Source: Clostridiales bacterium (GTDB taxonomy: Bacteria > Bacillota > Clostridia > Lachnospirales > Lachnospiraceae). Taken from it: a stretch of 64,000 nucleotides of DNA. Positions 35,408 to 44,169 of the stretch are shown one piece after another. Made by a program: the position numbers and the translations under genes. The notes under the pieces were generated by a model. It was given only the letters and a program-made list of their open reading frames with translations, did no database searches and had not been told where the DNA came from. The stretch spans positions 102,626-166,625 of the forward strand of contig JAATFT010000055.1 in NCBI GenBank assembly GCA_015655075.1. The letters are read 5' to 3'. How positions within the stretch are numbered: the stretch's first letter is position 1; every line of letters begins with the position of its first letter.

Positions 35408-36898
35408 TTATTTGTAGAAGCCTTTCAATACAATATCCTTGGTTTGGGTTAATTCTTCAAGAGTAATAAGTCCTTCACGTCCCATACCACTCATCTTGTA
35501 ACCGCCAAATGGCTGCATAACATTACGATACATAGTAGTACCATTAACAATCATTCCGCCAGTCTCACATTTTTGGGCAACATACATACCCATCTGCCAG
35601 TCATTTGTCATGACGCAACCGGACAGACCATATTTACTTGCATTAGCGATTTCAATGGCTTCTTCTGTGGTATCAAATCCAATGATAGGCATAACCGGAC
35701 CAAATACTTCTAAGTCTTTTGCAATATCCATATCTTTTGTTGCTTCAAGAACGGTTGGATAGTAGAATGTTTTATCTCTCTTACCGCCATATAGTAATTT
35801 AGCACCTTGGGATATTGTATGGTTTACTTGATTTCCTATGTTAATTGCAGCTTTTTCGTTAATAATGCAGCACATTTTAACATTAACATCTGCACAATCA
35901 ACGATACCAAGGAACTGATCAATCTGTTCTTCAACGTCATCATCATAGCCGACTTCAACATTTTTTACAAGTTCCAGGACTTTATCAGTGAATGCTTTTT
36001 TAATAGAATTGGCGACTAAGAATCTCTTAGGGGCAATACAAACCTGGCCGGCATTGGTCATTCTAGTCTGTGTGGCAATGGTAGCCGCTTCTTCAACATT
36101 AGCGTCATCTAAAACGATATATGCATCATTTCCCCCTAATTCAAGACCGCAATGGGCAAGCCGCTTTGCCATAGTCTGAGCAATTTCAAGGCCTACTTCT
36201 GTACTGCCCGTCATGCTTACACCATTAATACCTGGGTGTGAAACAAGCCAATTACCAACCTTGGAGCCACTACCTGTAACAACTTGTAATGTATTACCAG
36301 GGACACCTGCTTCGTGCAGCATTTCACAAACACGAATTGCAGCCAATGGATTATCTGTTGGCGGCTTAACGATACATGCATTTCCAGCTGCCAATATAGG
36401 TGCAACTTTGTATGCTAATAGTAACATAGGAGCATTAAAAGGTACGATTGCCGCTACAGTTCCTAAGGGTTCGTGAACAACCATAATCATATCATTTTGT
36501 GTTTTTCCGTCATGTCCTAATTCTGTGCCGGGAACAAGGATTCTTCCGTCTAAACGTTTGGATTGTTCAATATATCCACGGAAAAGAGGGGGCATCTGTT
36601 CTATTTCGAAGTTAGACACAAATGCGGATTTTCCACTTTCACGTGCACAAAGGGCAATTAACTCACGTTTATTATCCTGCAATATCCGTAAGAAACGATC
36701 AAAGATTTTTTCACGCTCCATAATTGGTATTGCAGCCCATTCTTTCTGCCCAATTTTAGAATATTTAACTGCGTTATCAATATCTTTTTCCGTAGCCATA
36801 GGAATTGTATCCAAAAACTTACCTGTTGCGGGGTTGATTACATCTATTGTTTTTTTATCGCCGGAATCAACTTTCTTACCACCAATTAACATTTTCAT
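35408..36898 (-). CDS. NAD(P)-dependent aldehyde dehydrogenase
   Basis: A 496-aa aldehyde dehydrogenase. The general-base Glu is in GLELGGNDAYIVL, the catalytic Cys in NAGQVCIAPKRF, and the cofactor motif MTGSTEVG is present. It oxidises an aldehyde to its acid. GGAGG lies 8 bases before the ATG. It is 38 bases downstream of the Fe-alcohol dehydrogenase gene in the same transcript, so the pair can interconvert alcohol, aldehyde and acid. Substrate unknown. Confidence 0.93.
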   Translation of the reverse strand: MKMLIGGKKVDSGDKKTIDVINPATGKFLDTIPMATEKDIDNAVKYSKIGQKEWAAIPIMEREKIFDRFLRILQDNKRELIALCARESGKSAFVSNFEIEQMPPLFRGYIEQSKRLDGRILVPGTELGHDGKTQNDMIMVVHEPLGTVAAIVPFNAPMLLLAYKVAPILAAGNACIVKPPTDNPLAAIRVCEMLHEAGVPGNTLQVVTGSGSKVGNWLVSHPGINGVSMTGSTEVGLEIAQTMAKRLAHCGLELGGNDAYIVLDDANVEEAATIATQTRMTNAGQVCIAPKRFLVANSIKKAFTDKVLELVKNVEVGYDDDVEEQIDQFLGIVDCADVNVKMCCIINEKAAINIGNQVNHTISQGAKLLYGGKRDKTFYYPTVLEATKDMDIAKDLEVFGPVMPIIGFDTTEEAIEIANASKYGLSGCVMTNDWQMGMYVAQKCETGGMIVNGTTMYRNVMQPFGGYKMSGMGREGLITLEELTQTKDIVLKGFYK

Positions 36899-36936
36899 AG
36901 CGTTTGCCTCCTAAAATAGTTGATTTTATTTAATAT

Positions 36937-38190
36937 CTATATTCTCTTAGCTTTTTTAGCTTGAATTTTAGAATATTCATTAACACGTTTAATGAGTTGC
37001 CTATAATCTTGTGCAGTTGTTTTTCTTGGGTACTCACACATTCTATTATCACTATTTACTCTGATACCAAACTCTACAATAGGATGAGACATCATTAAGT
37101 CGAGCACATCGTCATCGTTATATCCCCATTCTTCAAAGGTCTTATCTTCAGCAATATGTAAATCAATATTCAAATTAATTACCCAGTCAATAAGCAGCTG
37201 AACGTTGAATTCAGATTCACTAAGATTTGATTTCGTTAAGGCATTGTATGCCTTACGGTATTTTTCCCGGCATCCCATTGTGTTGAATTCAATAACAGCC
37301 GGAAGTACCATTCCACAAGCATCCCCATGTGGCATATGGAAAGGTTCTTCAGACATAGGATGTGTAATAACGTGATCTTGTCCAATGCTTGCAATGCCAA
37401 GTGAGAATCCGGCATACATGCAAGCACGGCTCATCTTATCAGCATACTCATCATTAGCAGGATTAGCAACAAATCCACGAATGGATTCACCGACCAACTC
37501 CAAGGAACGAAGAGAGAATAATTCCGTGAATTCGTTAGCCCTGGTGTTTGTGTAAGTTTCTAAAGCGTGGGTTAATGTATCTACGGATGTTGCAGCTGCG
37601 ATAGGGAATGGTAAGCCTGCCAAAAAATCCGGATCCATTATTGCATACTTCGGAAGAATGGAGTCATGGGAAGGAACGACCTTTTCTCCTTGTTCATTAC
37701 AGATAACTGCATTTCTACATACTTCACTGCCTGTTCCTGCCGTAGTAGGAACAGCAATGATTGGAAACGTGTTGTGTGGATAAGGTTTGTCATGAGGCCA
37801 GTCCCAACTAGCATAATCCATGCATTTTCCGCCGGAATCACCAACAATTGCAACACCTTTAGCTGTGTCCATTGTGCTTCCGCCTCCAACTGCAATAAGA
37901 ACCTGTCCGCCGAATTTTAACATTGCAGGAATTGCTTCATTGTCAATTGTTACTGCTTCCGGGTTAGGACGAACATTTGTAAATACATGGGTTTCTACTC
38001 CTTCAATGCTGTTTAAAATATCTTCAACCGGTTTAATTACTCCAGCTTTATAAAGACCTGGATCAGCGATAAGGAATACTTTTGTCCATCCCTCTGTTGC
38101 AAGGATATGCGGAAGCATTGTAATGCATCCGGAGCCCTGATAAATTCTTTGTTGTAGTCCAAATTGTAAATACCCCATTTCCATTGCCAT
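36937..38190 (-). CDS. iron-containing alcohol dehydrogenase
   Basis: A 417-aa group III dehydrogenase. The nucleotide motif is VGGGSTMDTAKG; metal ligands lie in SVDTLTHALE (Asp, His) and HPMSEEPFHMPHGDACG (His, His). ATG 38190 is chosen because AAAGGTGG lies about 7 bases upstream; the longer frame to 38238 has no site. It is transcribed from the promoter at 38279-38345, which has the module shared with two other operons. Confidence 0.93.
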   Translation of the reverse strand: MAMEMGYLQFGLQQRIYQGSGCITMLPHILATEGWTKVFLIADPGLYKAGVIKPVEDILNSIEGVETHVFTNVRPNPEAVTIDNEAIPAMLKFGGQVLIAVGGGSTMDTAKGVAIVGDSGGKCMDYASWDWPHDKPYPHNTFPIIAVPTTAGTGSEVCRNAVICNEQGEKVVPSHDSILPKYAIMDPDFLAGLPFPIAAATSVDTLTHALETYTNTRANEFTELFSLRSLELVGESIRGFVANPANDEYADKMSRACMYAGFSLGIASIGQDHVITHPMSEEPFHMPHGDACGMVLPAVIEFNTMGCREKYRKAYNALTKSNLSESEFNVQLLIDWVINLNIDLHIAEDKTFEEWGYNDDDVLDLMMSHPIVEFGIRVNSDNRMCEYPRKTTAQDYRQLIKRVNEYSKIQAKKAKRI

Positions 38191-38278
38191 AAAATAACCA
38201 CCTTTCTTTAAAAAAAACATAATTTGATTGTGAAACATAATAAGGGAATAGGTATTGATTACATCAATCTATAGGTCA

Positions 38279-38345
38279 AGTTTACATTTTTAAAATTGCA
38301 GAGTCAATATAATAGAAGCTAATGTCAATTTGTGATAATTGCCAA
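38279..38345 (-). promoter_or_regulatory. regulated promoter of the Fe-ADH/ALDH operon, shared module
   Basis: Read on the minus strand: TTGGCA (38345-38340), N12, TGACAT (38327-38322), N14, TTGACT (38307-38302), N17, TAAACT (38284-38279). The distances are identical to the modules at 38428 and 43813. Confidence 0.65.
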
Positions 38346-38427
38346 AAAAATGACCTGGAATATAATTAGGCAGAAATATAAAAAGAGTTTTTGAGAAGGG
38401 GAATAATGAAAATAAATTGACGTAATC

Positions 38428-38494
38428 TTGTCAATTATCAAAAAATGACAAAGCATTTAGGAATATTGACATTCTATTATCCGGAGCAGATACT
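38428..38494 (+). promoter_or_regulatory. regulated promoter of the UGSC-like operon, shared module
   Basis: TTGTCA (38428-38433), N12, TGACAA (38446-38451), N14, TTGACA (38466-38471), N17, GATACT (38489-38494). The dyad lies upstream of the -35 box as for an activator site. The 372-base gap 38191-38562 holds this promoter and its divergent twin. Confidence 0.7.
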
Positions 38495-38562
38495 TAAACC
38501 TAAGTCAAGACCCCAAGACTTAATCAGCACGAACCATATAATGGGGAAAGGAGATTATACAC

Positions 38563-40290
38563 ATGAATAAAAAAAAATTAAACTTATTGCTCGATCCCAG
38601 GGGATATCAGGAACGTATCGTTATTAACTTGTCACCCCGACCCTCCTTAGAAGAACTAAAGAAAGGGAAGCTGCTCTTTTATAATAATACAAAACTGGGA
38701 TTTTGTAACTATTACGCCGTATTTGATCGTATTAAAGAGCGCATGGAAGAACTTGGTATTACTAATTATGTAGAGTACACGGAAACGGTCAGAGGTAAAG
38801 ATGCAAGGAAATTAGCTGAATATGCGGCAATGCTTGCAAAAGAAAAACCAACCGCAGTAATTGTAGCATTTGGAGATATGGGTACTTCATCTTCTACTAC
38901 AGTATTGACAATTGAACTTGAAAAACTTGGTATACCTGCCGTCTATATGACGGCACCTCCGGGAACTGGTATTACGGAAGGTGTCGGGGTATATCGTGCA
39001 GGACATTTATGTCTGTGTTCTGTTGACATTTATCAAGCAAGCACTGTTGAGGAAGTCAAGGCCCAAGTTGATTTGAAGTGGGATTACATTATTTCTTCTT
39101 TAACAAGTAATGGTGAAAAACTTGAAAAGTTAGCCCACATCAATTTCAAGATGGATAAAATTCCACCTGCAAAAAATGGTTTTCTTCCAATTGACATGAA
39201 AGCTGATGAGGATGAGCTGTTAGAACCTGGATGCTACATGGAAGAGGTAAATGATTATTTTAATGAAGAACATATCAGTGATGGTTTACCAATTATCCCT
39301 CCAACTGAAAAACGTTACGAAAAGATCATGGAATATTGCCCGTTTGATGAAGACTTAGTCTTATGTGACCCAAGTGGTCCAAGCGGTAAAGTTGTTACTG
39401 TAAAGGATGTGGCGGTTGCCGCTATCATGGCTGGATGTAAACCAAATGCAATGCCTGTTTTAATCGCTGCCATGAAAGCTTTAAATAGCCCTGCCTATAA
39501 TCTGAATCAGTCTGTCACAACTTCTCATCCCGGCGGAAATATGGTTATCGTTTCTGGACCGATTGCCCAGGAAATTGGTATTTCCGGTAAACAGGGCTGT
39601 CAGGGTCCCGGGTATCCGGCAAATGCCACTATCGGCCGTGCCGTAAACTTAGTTATAATGAATGTATTCCGTTCCGTACCGGGAATTTGCGACCTCGACT
39701 GCATCGCTTCCCAGGCTGAATTTACATTCTGCTTTGCAGAAGAATCGGAACTTGCACAATGGAAAATGATAAACGAAGAGCGTTATGATTCTAAAACAAC
39801 TACAGTATATGTGCTTAAAGCAGAACCTCTTCATGATATTATTGACTTCTTAAGTTTAAATGGACATGATCTATTAGATACGATTACAGCTTGCTGTACA
39901 ACACTTGGCTCTAACAATGCTTATATGCCGGGACCTCTTGTGGTTTGTCTGACGCCTGATCATGGTAAGATGCTTAAGAAAGCCGGATATACTAAAGAAA
40001 TGATTCAGGAACACATCCATACATATTCTTATAATGAAGTAGCTATGGTAAACAATAGAGGTCTGGTACCTGTAAGACCTGTTAGCTTTGCCAACAGACA
40101 TCCAATGCCTGTAACCCGTTCTACAAAAGACATTGAAGTAGTTGTCATTGGCGGTCGTGGAGGACACTCCGGTGTCATCTTGCCATGGGCGCTTCATAGT
40201 GAAGGCTGTGTTGAACCAATCGCATTGCCTGACGGAAAAGCAGCCAAGAGTATTAATGAATTCAAAAAACAAGAAATTAGAAGGAGATAA
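38563..40290 (+). CDS. UGSC-like protein with C-terminal uncharacterised domain
   Basis: A 575-aa cytosolic protein. The N-terminal part (about 1-200) resembles the UGSC family, whose signature is selenocysteine/Cys-Gly-Ser-Cys; at the matching place this protein has VAFGDMGTSSSTT, so both redox residues are replaced (Met and Ser). The remainder carries the motif SDGLPIIPPTEKRY and Gly-rich stretches (GISGKQGCQGPGYPA, IGGRGGHSG) seen in the same multi-domain family. No metal or cofactor site is obvious. It starts after GGGGAAAGGAG. Co-transcribed with the FAD protein 3 bases downstream. Function unknown; a non-redox ligand or substrate-binding role is possible. Confidence 0.55.
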   Translation: MNKKKLNLLLDPRGYQERIVINLSPRPSLEELKKGKLLFYNNTKLGFCNYYAVFDRIKERMEELGITNYVEYTETVRGKDARKLAEYAAMLAKEKPTAVIVAFGDMGTSSSTTVLTIELEKLGIPAVYMTAPPGTGITEGVGVYRAGHLCLCSVDIYQASTVEEVKAQVDLKWDYIISSLTSNGEKLEKLAHINFKMDKIPPAKNGFLPIDMKADEDELLEPGCYMEEVNDYFNEEHISDGLPIIPPTEKRYEKIMEYCPFDEDLVLCDPSGPSGKVVTVKDVAVAAIMAGCKPNAMPVLIAAMKALNSPAYNLNQSVTTSHPGGNMVIVSGPIAQEIGISGKQGCQGPGYPANATIGRAVNLVIMNVFRSVPGICDLDCIASQAEFTFCFAEESELAQWKMINEERYDSKTTTVYVLKAEPLHDIIDFLSLNGHDLLDTITACCTTLGSNNAYMPGPLVVCLTPDHGKMLKKAGYTKEMIQEHIHTYSYNEVAMVNNRGLVPVRPVSFANRHPMPVTRSTKDIEVVVIGGRGGHSGVILPWALHSEGCVEPIALPDGKAAKSINEFKKQEIRRR

Positions 40291-40293
40291 ACT

Positions 40294-41751
40294 ATGGGTA
40301 GCTATAATACATTATATGACGTAATTGTTGCCGGCGGAGGAACTTCCGGTGTATCAGCTGCGATATGCGCAGCTCGTGCAGGTGCTAGAGTACTTCTGGT
40401 TGAACGATTCGGTACCGTAGGCGGACAGTTTAATGTCAGTGGACCTCCGGGATTTACTTATGCAAGACTTTTCAATGCAAATGGGCAGCAGGATACAGGA
40501 GGTATCGTTGAAGAAACATATGAAAAATTATATAAATCAGGACATGCTTTACCACACAAAAAACCTCCGTTTCGTATAAAAGCAGGATATACATTTTCCT
40601 ATGTAGATCCAGATTGGTGGACCTTTTTAATCTTTGATATGCTGGAAGAAGAAAAGATAGATTTATTACTGGATTCCCTAATTGTTGACGCACTGATGGA
40701 AGGCGACACAATTGAGGGAGTAGTGATTGAAAATGCCAACGGCCGTGTTGAAGTAAGAGGAAAAATTGTGATTGATTGTACCGGGGAAGCTTATTTATCC
40801 TCCAAAGCGGGTGTCCCGACAGAATATTGTACAAGGGAAGAAGTAGGTCCCCATTCTATGGCATTTACAGTTGATGGTGTAGATTGGGATAGATTACTAA
40901 CTTATATTAACAGACATCCAGATCAGCTGCAGTATGCTCATCTTTTGAATCCTTATACGGATAATACAAAAGAAGCAATTCAGGAAGCTTATTCTAAATG
41001 TATGGATATTACGGAACTTGGCGAAATAATGGGATTCTTTGAGCTGCGCGATGAAGCTTATTCAAATGGAGATTGGCATGAATTTGCAGGTGCCGGTTTC
41101 TTCCTGACACCAAAGGAAGGCGGACATATACAGGCTCATTTTCAGCATTCTTCGCAGGTGCCGGGTTGCCTGGCAACGGATGCGTGGGATATTACAAAAG
41201 CTATTGTAGAATGCCGTAAACAGAATCAGATTGCATGGAGATTCTTCAAGAACTATGTACCCGGGTTCGAAAATGCTTATATAACAAAGCAGAGTACTGA
41301 GCCCCGTCTGCGTGAAGGTCCAAGAATCGTTGGAGATTATATATTGACAGAGCAGGACATTTTGAATGCTGCAAGATTTAATGATGTTATCGGCATGAGC
41401 TGTTTCGAAGCGGATAGTCAACACGTAGCTTCCATGAATACATTAAATGCGCTTAAAAATGGAAAAAAATGTGTGAAAGATGCAAGCTCTCATGATATTC
41501 CATACCGTTGTCTTGTTCCAAAGAAAATAGAAAACTTACTTGTTGGTGGTAAAGCCGTGTCCGCAGAACGTAATGCCTACCTTAGATATTTACAGCAGAC
41601 TATGGTTACCGGTCAGGCCGCAGGTGTTGCTGCCGCATTATGCGCAAGAGATGGAAAAACTCCAAGAGAGCTTGAGGCTGATACATCTGAACTTCAAAAG
41701 CTCCTTATCAATCAGGGTGTGATCTTACACCTTGATGCTAATAAAAAATAA
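40294..41751 (+). CDS. FAD-dependent oxidoreductase (FAD_oxidored family)
   Basis: A 485-aa flavoprotein with an N-terminal dinucleotide motif (VIVAGGGTSGVSAAICAARAG, read as GGGxSG) and VLLVERFGTVGGQ. A central insert and a C-terminal FAD-contact region (NLLVGGKAVSAERNAYLR...GQAAGVAAALC) follow. An AGAAGGAG site precedes the ATG. It is coupled to the UGSC-like gene, so the two act on the same compound; the adjacent dehydrogenases may process the product. Confidence 0.88.
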   Translation: MGSYNTLYDVIVAGGGTSGVSAAICAARAGARVLLVERFGTVGGQFNVSGPPGFTYARLFNANGQQDTGGIVEETYEKLYKSGHALPHKKPPFRIKAGYTFSYVDPDWWTFLIFDMLEEEKIDLLLDSLIVDALMEGDTIEGVVIENANGRVEVRGKIVIDCTGEAYLSSKAGVPTEYCTREEVGPHSMAFTVDGVDWDRLLTYINRHPDQLQYAHLLNPYTDNTKEAIQEAYSKCMDITELGEIMGFFELRDEAYSNGDWHEFAGAGFFLTPKEGGHIQAHFQHSSQVPGCLATDAWDITKAIVECRKQNQIAWRFFKNYVPGFENAYITKQSTEPRLREGPRIVGDYILTEQDILNAARFNDVIGMSCFEADSQHVASMNTLNALKNGKKCVKDASSHDIPYRCLVPKKIENLLVGGKAVSAERNAYLRYLQQTMVTGQAAGVAAALCARDGKTPRELEADTSELQKLLINQGVILHLDANKK

Positions 41752-41770
41752 TAAAACTAATATTTGATAA

Positions 41771-41825
41771 AAAAACGCTCTTTCCTGGGATTGTCTAAAG
41801 TGGTTCCTATGCAGGGAGCGTTTTT
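41771..41825 (+). terminator. terminator of the UGSC-like/FAD operon
   Basis: AAAAACGCTC (41771-41780) pairs with GAGCGTTTTT (41816-41825). The remaining 240 bases to the regulator gene hold a TATAAT at 41939-41944, probably the regulator's promoter, with a weak -35. Confidence 0.75.
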
Positions 41826-42063
41826 AATGATACTTCAAATAACAGCGTTTCCCATTATAAGTTACAGTGATTTATAAGCTCTTGCCTTTTTCATGAAAAT
41901 GTTTAGGGGGCTTCATGGTAATAATATTTCAGCTATGTTATAATTTAATGTGTTGTATTGATATCAAATATAGAAGAGAACTGCTTATCGGAATCATTTA
42001 AAGTAAATGTTTTTTATCTTTACGGATATTCTCTTAGGCTAAGGGAGAAAGTGGGTATAAAAA

Positions 42064-43584
42064 ATGGCTAATAAATTAAATCTATTGATGAAAACATTCA
42101 ATGTGTCAGGTAATGACTTATCTGATTTGTTACATGTTGACAGCTCCTTAGTAAGTAAATGGCGTTCAGGTAAAAGAGTATTAAAACGGCAATCTTTATA
42201 TATTGACAAAATTGCAAACTATATTATGGATTTAGACAAACATAATTCTTACTCTAATGTATGTAAAATGTTAAGCAGCGAGTTTGATAATGTATATACA
42301 TATTCAGAAAATGAATTAAAACTATTCATTGTATCATGGCTTACAAATGAAGAAGCAAAATCAAATAATGATTCGTTATTTGATTTATTTAAAAGTATGA
42401 ATAAAGTGCGTAGCAGTGTTATCTATTGCCTGGAGGGAAATGGCGGAAGAAGGGAAGCGGTTGACTTATTGATGGATTATGCTATAACCAATTCACCTGG
42501 ATTGGAAATTATCAGTATTACAACAGAACAAGGAATGTGGTTTAGTGAAGACGCCAAATTTTTAGATAAATGGTCTCATAAAAGTATGGATTTTTTAAAA
42601 AGAGGTAATACAATGAGGATCATTCATCCTTTGAACAGAGAATTGGAGGATGTGGCAACATCTATGCTTATGTGGCTTCCACTGCATTTTACGGGTAAAT
42701 CAAAAGGATATTATGTGAAATATTATGAACATGCTTATAAAAACAATACGTTGAGCTTTAGCATTTTCCTGCTAAAAGAGCATCTGGCAATATTTGGTAT
42801 TTCATCCAAAAAAAATATGAAAGATTATAAGACCTGGTTCACCAATGACAGCACGATAATAGAAGAAATTGGGAGAATCGTGCAGGAAAACTTTAAAATG
42901 TCACATAGCCTGTTTAAACGTTATAATTTAAATGAAAGCAAAGATGACTTTTTAAATGATATTATTATGGCACTGGATAATAAACGTTCTAATATATATT
43001 ATAATACTTTCTTTGAATTGCTGCCTTACTCGAAAGAACTTATGATTCGCATTTTTAATTATAATAATATAAGTAAAGAACAGATGAATGAAGCACTGTC
43101 CGTGTTTAACACTTTGGCTGGATTGAATATGACTGGTGAATCCTATTACCTGATTAATCTACAGATTCTGGAAGAAAGGAGCCTCAAGAAAAAACAATTT
43201 TTAAACATACTATCTTTGGTTTTTAAAAAACCAATTTTTATTTCAAATGAATTGTTTTGCGAAATGATGAAGGAATCAATTGTACTGATACGGCAAAATC
43301 AAAGCGTATCAGTAGGATTAGCGGATGACGATGCAAAAAATGACTTAAAAGATCTTACAATTTGTGCAGATGGTGAAGAGGCTAAGGTATGTGTATCCAA
43401 CTATAAAGCGGAAGAACCGGAAGCCATGTCTATTTTTGAAAATACCGTAGCCATGTCTTTGTTCTATCGATTAAAAAAGATATGGGGGACAATTCCAGGT
43501 TTGAAACGGAGTAAGGAGTATGTACTTAAAAAGATTTCAGATATTGTAATTGTTAATCAGGACAATGAAAATAATGCAGGGTAA
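42064..43584 (+). CDS. 506-aa HTH regulator of unrecognised family
   Basis: Residues 1-60 look like a helix-turn-helix (FNVSGNDLSDLLHVDSS then LVSKWRSGKRVL, as in XRE proteins). The remaining 440 residues have no motif I know: mostly alpha-helical, with a central part (about 115-280, IISITTEQGMW...FSIFLLKEHLAIFG) that could be a sensor fold and a C-terminus with an acidic linker. It is monocistronic with its own terminator, flanked by operons whose promoters share a dyad, so it is the best candidate for the factor that reads that dyad. Inference from position only. Confidence 0.65.
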   Translation: MANKLNLLMKTFNVSGNDLSDLLHVDSSLVSKWRSGKRVLKRQSLYIDKIANYIMDLDKHNSYSNVCKMLSSEFDNVYTYSENELKLFIVSWLTNEEAKSNNDSLFDLFKSMNKVRSSVIYCLEGNGGRREAVDLLMDYAITNSPGLEIISITTEQGMWFSEDAKFLDKWSHKSMDFLKRGNTMRIIHPLNRELEDVATSMLMWLPLHFTGKSKGYYVKYYEHAYKNNTLSFSIFLLKEHLAIFGISSKKNMKDYKTWFTNDSTIIEEIGRIVQENFKMSHSLFKRYNLNESKDDFLNDIIMALDNKRSNIYYNTFFELLPYSKELMIRIFNYNNISKEQMNEALSVFNTLAGLNMTGESYYLINLQILEERSLKKKQFLNILSLVFKKPIFISNELFCEMMKESIVLIRQNQSVSVGLADDDAKNDLKDLTICADGEEAKVCVSNYKAEEPEAMSIFENTVAMSLFYRLKKIWGTIPGLKRSKEYVLKKISDIVIVNQDNENNAG

Positions 43585-43661
43585 TCGTTGATTCATGCTT
43601 CCCAATCCAAGGAGCGTGTAGCACTTGTATCTGTCATCATCCATACCTTCATGGGTAATAA

Positions 43662-43699
43662 GAGTGAAAGAAAGCAATAATGGTTCTTTCACTCCTTTT
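43662..43699 (+). terminator. terminator of the 506-aa regulator gene
   Basis: GAGTGAAAGAA (43662-43672) pairs perfectly with TTCTTTCACTC (43684-43694), followed by a T-rich tract. Confidence 0.85.
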
Positions 43700-43701
43700 T
43701 A

Positions 43702-43743
43702 TTTGTGGCAGTATCGCAGACAGGTCTGCGATATGCAATGGGT
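43702..43743. repeat. 42-bp repeat with 20-bp palindrome, copy 1
   Basis: The core ATCGCAGACAGGTCTGCGAT (43713-43732) sits inside a 42-bp block (TTTGTGGCAGT...CAATGGGT) that recurs at 44128-44169. Confidence 0.75.
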
Positions 43744-43812
43744 GTAAATTATGACAGGAGTTATTTATAATCAAAATCTCAATCATTTATGAACCAAAGT
43801 TTGGTCAATTTA

Positions 43813-43879
43813 ATGTCAAATAACCCAAGGTGACAAAACCTTTAGCTGTATTGACGGAAACCAATATAATTAGTATCAT
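43813..43879 (+). promoter_or_regulatory. regulated promoter of the sugar ABC operon, shared module
   Basis: ATGTCA (43813-43818), N12, TGACAA (43831-43836), N14, TTGACG (43851-43856), N17, TATCAT (43874-43879). The spacing is identical to the modules at 38428 and 38345. Confidence 0.7.
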
Positions 43880-43956
43880 CTATTTATCGTAAATGTTAAA
43901 TGACGTGGATAAAAGGAGGCGCAGTTATGGAATGGAGTTATGGAATGACCTCTGAA

Positions 43957-44104
43957 TGAGCACAGAGGATGCTTATTCCAAGCTTCTTCCCTTATTAATT
44001 GAGATGTCGCAGGACGGCATTATGTCGAAAAGGTTGAAAGAAAATATAATTTACGAAAGGATTGCCACATACAATTTTTTCAGCCTGTTTATTCTTGACG
44101 AGTG
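43957..44104 (+). CDS. short ORF (48 codons) in the leader of the sugar ABC operon, doubtful
   Basis: ATG 43957 opens 48 codons starting MSTEDAYSKLLPLLIEMSQ. Just before it, AAAGGAGG and ATG 43927 open a 10-codon frame (MEWSYGMTSE) that ends overlapping it. Either a leader peptide pair or the head of a lost gene interrupted before the repeat at 44128. No homologue recognised. Confidence 0.25.
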
Positions 44105-44127
44105 AATTAGTTTACCAATTCATCTTG

Positions 44128-44169
44128 TTTGTGGCAGTATCGCAGGCGGGCCTGCGATATACAATGGGT
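44128..44169. repeat. 42-bp repeat with 20-bp palindrome, copy 2
   Basis: The core ATCGCAGGCGGGCCTGCGAT (44139-44158) differs from copy 1 by paired changes that keep the stem. The repeat runs through the apparent ATG of the ATPase gene at 44164. Confidence 0.75.
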
